Shown in pieces: positions 1 through 5,321 of a DNA stretch of 5,321 bases. The translations under genes and the position numbers were made by a program. This stretch comes from Melioribacter roseus (GTDB lineage: Bacteria; Bacteroidota; Ignavibacteria; Ignavibacteriales; Melioribacteraceae): assembly GCA_020724325.1 (NCBI GenBank), contig DYHC01000157.1:1-5321 (forward strand). Direction: 5' to 3'. Each line of letters begins with the position of its first letter. Positions within the stretch are counted from its first letter, which is position 1. Under the pieces are notes generated by a model that did no database searches, had not been told where the DNA came from, and saw only the letters and a list, made by a program, of their open reading frames with translations.

Positions 1-4143
<4,143 letters not shown>

Positions 4144-4148
4144 ACCTA

Positions 4149-4154
4149 ACCTCC
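4149..4154 (-). promoter_or_regulatory. Ribosome binding site fixing the TTG start of rpoB
   Basis: Minus-strand sequence GGAGGT is followed after 6 nt by TTG (4143-4141). It is a near-perfect anti-16S match at normal spacing. With the in-frame TAA TAA at 4167-4162, it leaves this TTG as the only standard start codon ahead of the conserved RpoB N-terminus. Confidence 0.9.
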
Positions 4155-4169
4155 AATATTTTTATTAGG

Positions 4170-4197
4170 TTTCTTTCATTTTCTAAAATGAAAGAAA
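4170..4197 (-). other. AT-rich perfect inverted repeat upstream of rpoB
   Basis: TTTCTTTCATTTT (4170-4182) and AAAATGAAAGAAA (4185-4197) are exact reverse complements separated by 2 nt. In RNA the inner pairs must open, giving a stem of about 11 bp with a 6-nt loop. Only three of the pairs are G-C. It lies immediately 3' of the stronger hairpin at 4195-4228 and shares three bases with it, and it ends 15 nt before the rpoB Shine-Dalgarno. It could be a second part of an attenuator, an RNase III type processing stem, or a structure affecting rpoB translation. The pairing is certain; the role is inferred. Confidence 0.55.
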
Positions 4198-4228
4198 GTG
4201 GTAAGGAAATTTTTCACCTTACCACTTT
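4195..4228 (-). terminator. Probable attenuator hairpin between rplL and rpoB
   Basis: AAAGTGGTAAGG (4195-4206) and CCTTACCACTTT (4217-4228) form a perfect 12-bp stem with five G-C pairs and a 10-nt loop. On the minus-strand transcript the stem is followed by a U-rich but interrupted run, CTTTCTTTCATTTT, as expected of a leaky intrinsic terminator. In E. coli the rplL-rpoB gap is known to carry a partial terminator and an RNase III site that lower polymerase expression relative to L7/L12; the same position here suggests the same job. In the plus direction the stem is followed by TTTAATTTTTG, so it might also stop antisense transcription. Termination efficiency cannot be judged from sequence alone. 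Confidence 0.6.
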
Positions 4229-4259
4229 AATTTTTGTTAAGAATTAGTGGAATTACTAA

Positions 4260-4637
4260 TTACTTAATTTGAACAGTAGCGCCAGCTTCTGCTAACTCTT
4301 TCTTAATCTTTTCAGATTCGTCTTTAGATACTGCTTCTTTAACAGTTTTTGGTGCACCGTCTACTAAATCCTTAGCTTCTTTCAATCCAAGACCGGTATG
4401 AGCGCGGACAACTTTAATTACGTTAATCTTAGTTGCACCAGCAGCTTGAAGAATAACATCAAATTCAGTTTTTTCTTCAACAGGCGCAGCAGCCGCGGCG
4501 GCAGGAGCGCCAGCCGTCATAACCGGAGCAGCAGCTGTAACGCCAAATTCATCTTCTAATGCTTTTTTTAATTCAGCAGCTTCTACTAATGTAAGTGCTT
4601 TAATCTTCTCAACAATTTCAGAAATTTTTTCTGACAT
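4260..4637 (-). CDS. rplL: 50S ribosomal protein L7/L12
   Basis: This 125-residue acidic stalk protein binds as dimers to the C-terminal helix of L10 and recruits and stimulates translation GTPases such as EF-Tu, EF-G and IF2. Three parts are visible: an N-terminal helical dimerisation domain (about 1-32), a flexible Ala/Pro/Gly hinge (about 34-53, with a run of six alanines), and the compact C-terminal domain (54-125). That domain opens with '[10 protein letters not shown]' and carries the factor-binding helix motif '[12 protein letters not shown]' (81-92). The length is normal for the family. The ATG at 4637 has AGGAG at 4650-4646, 8 nt upstream. It follows rplJ by 40 nt on the same strand and is separated from rpoB by hairpins that probably reduce readthrough, consistent with the excess of L7/L12 over polymerase that cells need. 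The hinge codons form a local GC-rich patch, explained by alanine codons. Nothing is abnormal. Confidence 0.99.
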   Translation of the reverse strand: MSEKISEIVEKIKALTLVEAAELKKALEDEFGVTAAAPVMTAGAPAAAAAAPVEEKTEFDVILQAAGATKINVIKVVRAHTGLGLKEAKDLVDGAPKTVKEAVSKDESEKIKKELAEAGATVQIK

Positions 4638-4677
4638 TTTTATTTCTCCTATACTTATGTATTTATTTTCTTAAAAC

Positions 4678-5199
4678 TTATGCAGCTTTCTTTTTGCTTA
4701 CCTCATCAATAACAATAACGAGATCACGAATAACTGCGTTAATTGCTCCAACAATTCCAGAAGCTGGGGAATTAACACTTCCAATAATACCTGCAATTAT
4801 TTCTTCTTTTGTAGGCATAGAGGCAAGGGTATCTAATTGATCAGCTCCATAAAAATTGTTGTCAATGTAACAACCTTTGAATACAAATTTCTTAGTGTCG
4901 TCGTAATGCTTTTTTATTATTTTTGCCGGTGCAACAAAATTTTCGCCAACAAATGCAACACCAATCATACCAACAAGTTGTTCATTGAATTTTTCGTAAC
5001 GCCCTAATTGTTCAAGGGCTTTTTTAAAAAGAGTATTTTTGAAGACTTTGTAAGTAACACCTTCTTTACGGAAGTTTACGCGAAGTTTGTTGATATCCTC
5101 AACAGTTACGCCACGGTAATCAACCAGGAATACTCCGTAGGAATTATTTACAAGCTCTTTAATCTTATTTACAAATTCAACTTTTTCTGATTTTTTCAT
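4678..5199 (-). CDS. rplJ: 50S ribosomal protein L10
   Basis: L10 anchors the stalk to 23S rRNA beside L11 and carries L7/L12 dimers on its C-terminal helix. The 173-residue product has the usual length and layout: an N-terminal rRNA-binding domain with 'VDYRGVTVEDINKLR' (26-40) and 'YKVFKNTLFKKAL' (50-62), then 'LASMPTKEEIIAGI' (125-138), then a long C-terminal helix (about 145-167) and a lysine-rich end. The start is ATG at 5199, which aligns with the family N-terminus, behind GGGAGG at 5208-5203. The spacing to ATG is only 3 nt. L10, usually in complex with L7/L12, is known to repress its own mRNA by binding the leader in other bacteria; the leader here could serve that role but I cannot confirm the binding motif. 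The gene is intact and is the first complete gene of the cluster in this window. Confidence 0.98.
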   Translation of the reverse strand: MKKSEKVEFVNKIKELVNNSYGVFLVDYRGVTVEDINKLRVNFRKEGVTYKVFKNTLFKKALEQLGRYEKFNEQLVGMIGVAFVGENFVAPAKIIKKHYDDTKKFVFKGCYIDNNFYGADQLDTLASMPTKEEIIAGIIGSVNSPASGIVGAINAVIRDLVIVIDEVSKKKAA

Positions 5200-5287
5200 C
5201 TTCCTCCCGAATCAATTTAATAATCAACGAATCGGCTTTTGAAGCTATTAATTAATCCCGCTCACAAACGAGATGAGTGCGTAATAT
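5200..5287 (-). promoter_or_regulatory. rplJ leader, possible L10 autoregulatory RNA
   Basis: This stretch before rplJ holds no gene. Its transcript can form a 6-bp hairpin: AUCUCG (5274-5269) with CGGGAU (5260-5255), one U-G pair and an 8-nt loop. A smaller GCUU-CAA-AAGC hairpin lies further 3'. In many bacteria the rplJ leader binds L10 with L7/L12 to repress the operon. The location fits, but I do not recognise the conserved kink-turn core, so the assignment rests mainly on position. No convincing promoter is visible. Confidence 0.35.
5203..5208 (-). promoter_or_regulatory. Ribosome binding site of rplJ, tight spacing
   Basis: Minus-strand GGGAGG is followed by AAG and then ATG at 5199. 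The match to the anti-Shine-Dalgarno is strong, but the 3-nt gap is shorter than the 6, 7 and 8 nt seen at rpoB, rpoC and rplL in this window. There is no alternative in-frame start that fits the L10 family better, so the start stands. The tight spacing may temper translation or matter for autoregulation, which is inference. Confidence 0.75.
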
Positions 5288-5320
5288 TTAGTTAAATGAT
5301 ACTGACTGTTCTTCCTTAGT
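5288..5320 (-). CDS. Possible C-terminal end of the upstream gene (rplA expected)
   Basis: Reading the minus strand from 5320 gives TKEEQSVSFN followed by TAA at 5290-5288. In most bacteria rplA (ribosomal protein L1) lies directly before rplJ, so these could be its last ten codons, with an 88-nt gap to rplJ. The residues look like a plausible protein tail, but they match no L1 signature that I know, and ten codons cannot prove coding. Another minus-strand frame is also open across this stretch. The alternative is that the whole segment is untranslated rplJ leader. Confidence 0.3.
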   Translation of the reverse strand, partial: TKEEQSVSFN

Positions 5321-5321
5321 T

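Noticed and set aside
4485..4545. Local GC-rich, repeat-like patch in an AT-rich window
   Set aside because: These are the Ala/Pro/Gly codons of the L7/L12 hinge, normal for the family.
4638..4677. Short ATAC-ATAA-GTAT inverted repeat between rplJ and rplL
   Set aside because: A 4-bp AT-rich stem is expected by chance, and the gap otherwise holds just the rplL ribosome binding site.
5008..5190. Plus-strand open frame of 60 codons antisense to rplJ
   Set aside because: It lies wholly within the conserved rplJ, and its Phe/Tyr/Ile-rich product is what reverse-reading Lys/Glu/Asn codons gives.
5203..5237. Possible CCGA/UCGG pairing that would cover the edge of the rplJ ribosome binding site
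   Set aside because: It is only four base pairs with mismatches on both sides and would hide just part of the GGGAGG; too weak to report as a structure.
5200..5321. Search for a promoter before rplJ
   Set aside because: No convincing -35/-10 pair or Bacteroidota-type TTTG/TANNTTTG arrangement was found. The AT-rich runs give many weak partial matches, and the true promoter may lie upstream of the window.

Overview
This window is a housekeeping segment read entirely from the minus strand. In transcription order (high to low coordinates) it holds rplJ (ribosomal protein L10), rplL (L7/L12), rpoB (RNA polymerase beta) and the first 106 codons of rpoC (beta'). This is the conserved bacterial rplJL-rpoBC cluster. 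I see no mobile element, CRISPR array, tRNA, rRNA or undescribed system, and the open frames on the plus strand look like antisense shadows of rpoB and rplJ.

The DNA is AT-rich (about 40% GC by eye, not computed). The RpoB and RpoC sequences have a Bacteroidota/Chlorobiota flavour: RpoC carries the '[19 protein letters not shown]' type N-terminus, and RpoB has inserts in both lineage-variable positions. All four start codons have strong Shine-Dalgarno (SD) sequences, which typical Bacteroidia and Flavobacteriia mostly lack. I therefore favour the Ignavibacteria/Chlorobi side of that superphylum. This is an inference from motif memory, not from a search.

Layout: 5321-5288 may be the last codons of an upstream gene (rplA would be expected) or untranslated leader. 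5287-5200 is the leader of rplJ, with a small hairpin. 5199-4678 is rplJ, followed by a 40-nt gap and rplL at 4637-4260. A 116-nt gap (4259-4144) holds two tandem perfect inverted repeats, a likely attenuator or RNA-processing element that would let the cell make more L7/L12 than polymerase subunits. rpoB (4143-364) starts at a TTG codon directly behind a GGAGG. A 44-nt gap with a weak hairpin leads to rpoC (319 to the window edge).

L10 and L7/L12 form the ribosomal stalk that recruits translation GTPases. Beta and beta' form the catalytic core of RNA polymerase. Co-transcription ties transcription capacity to translation capacity. The most informative details are the control elements between the genes and the TTG start of rpoB.
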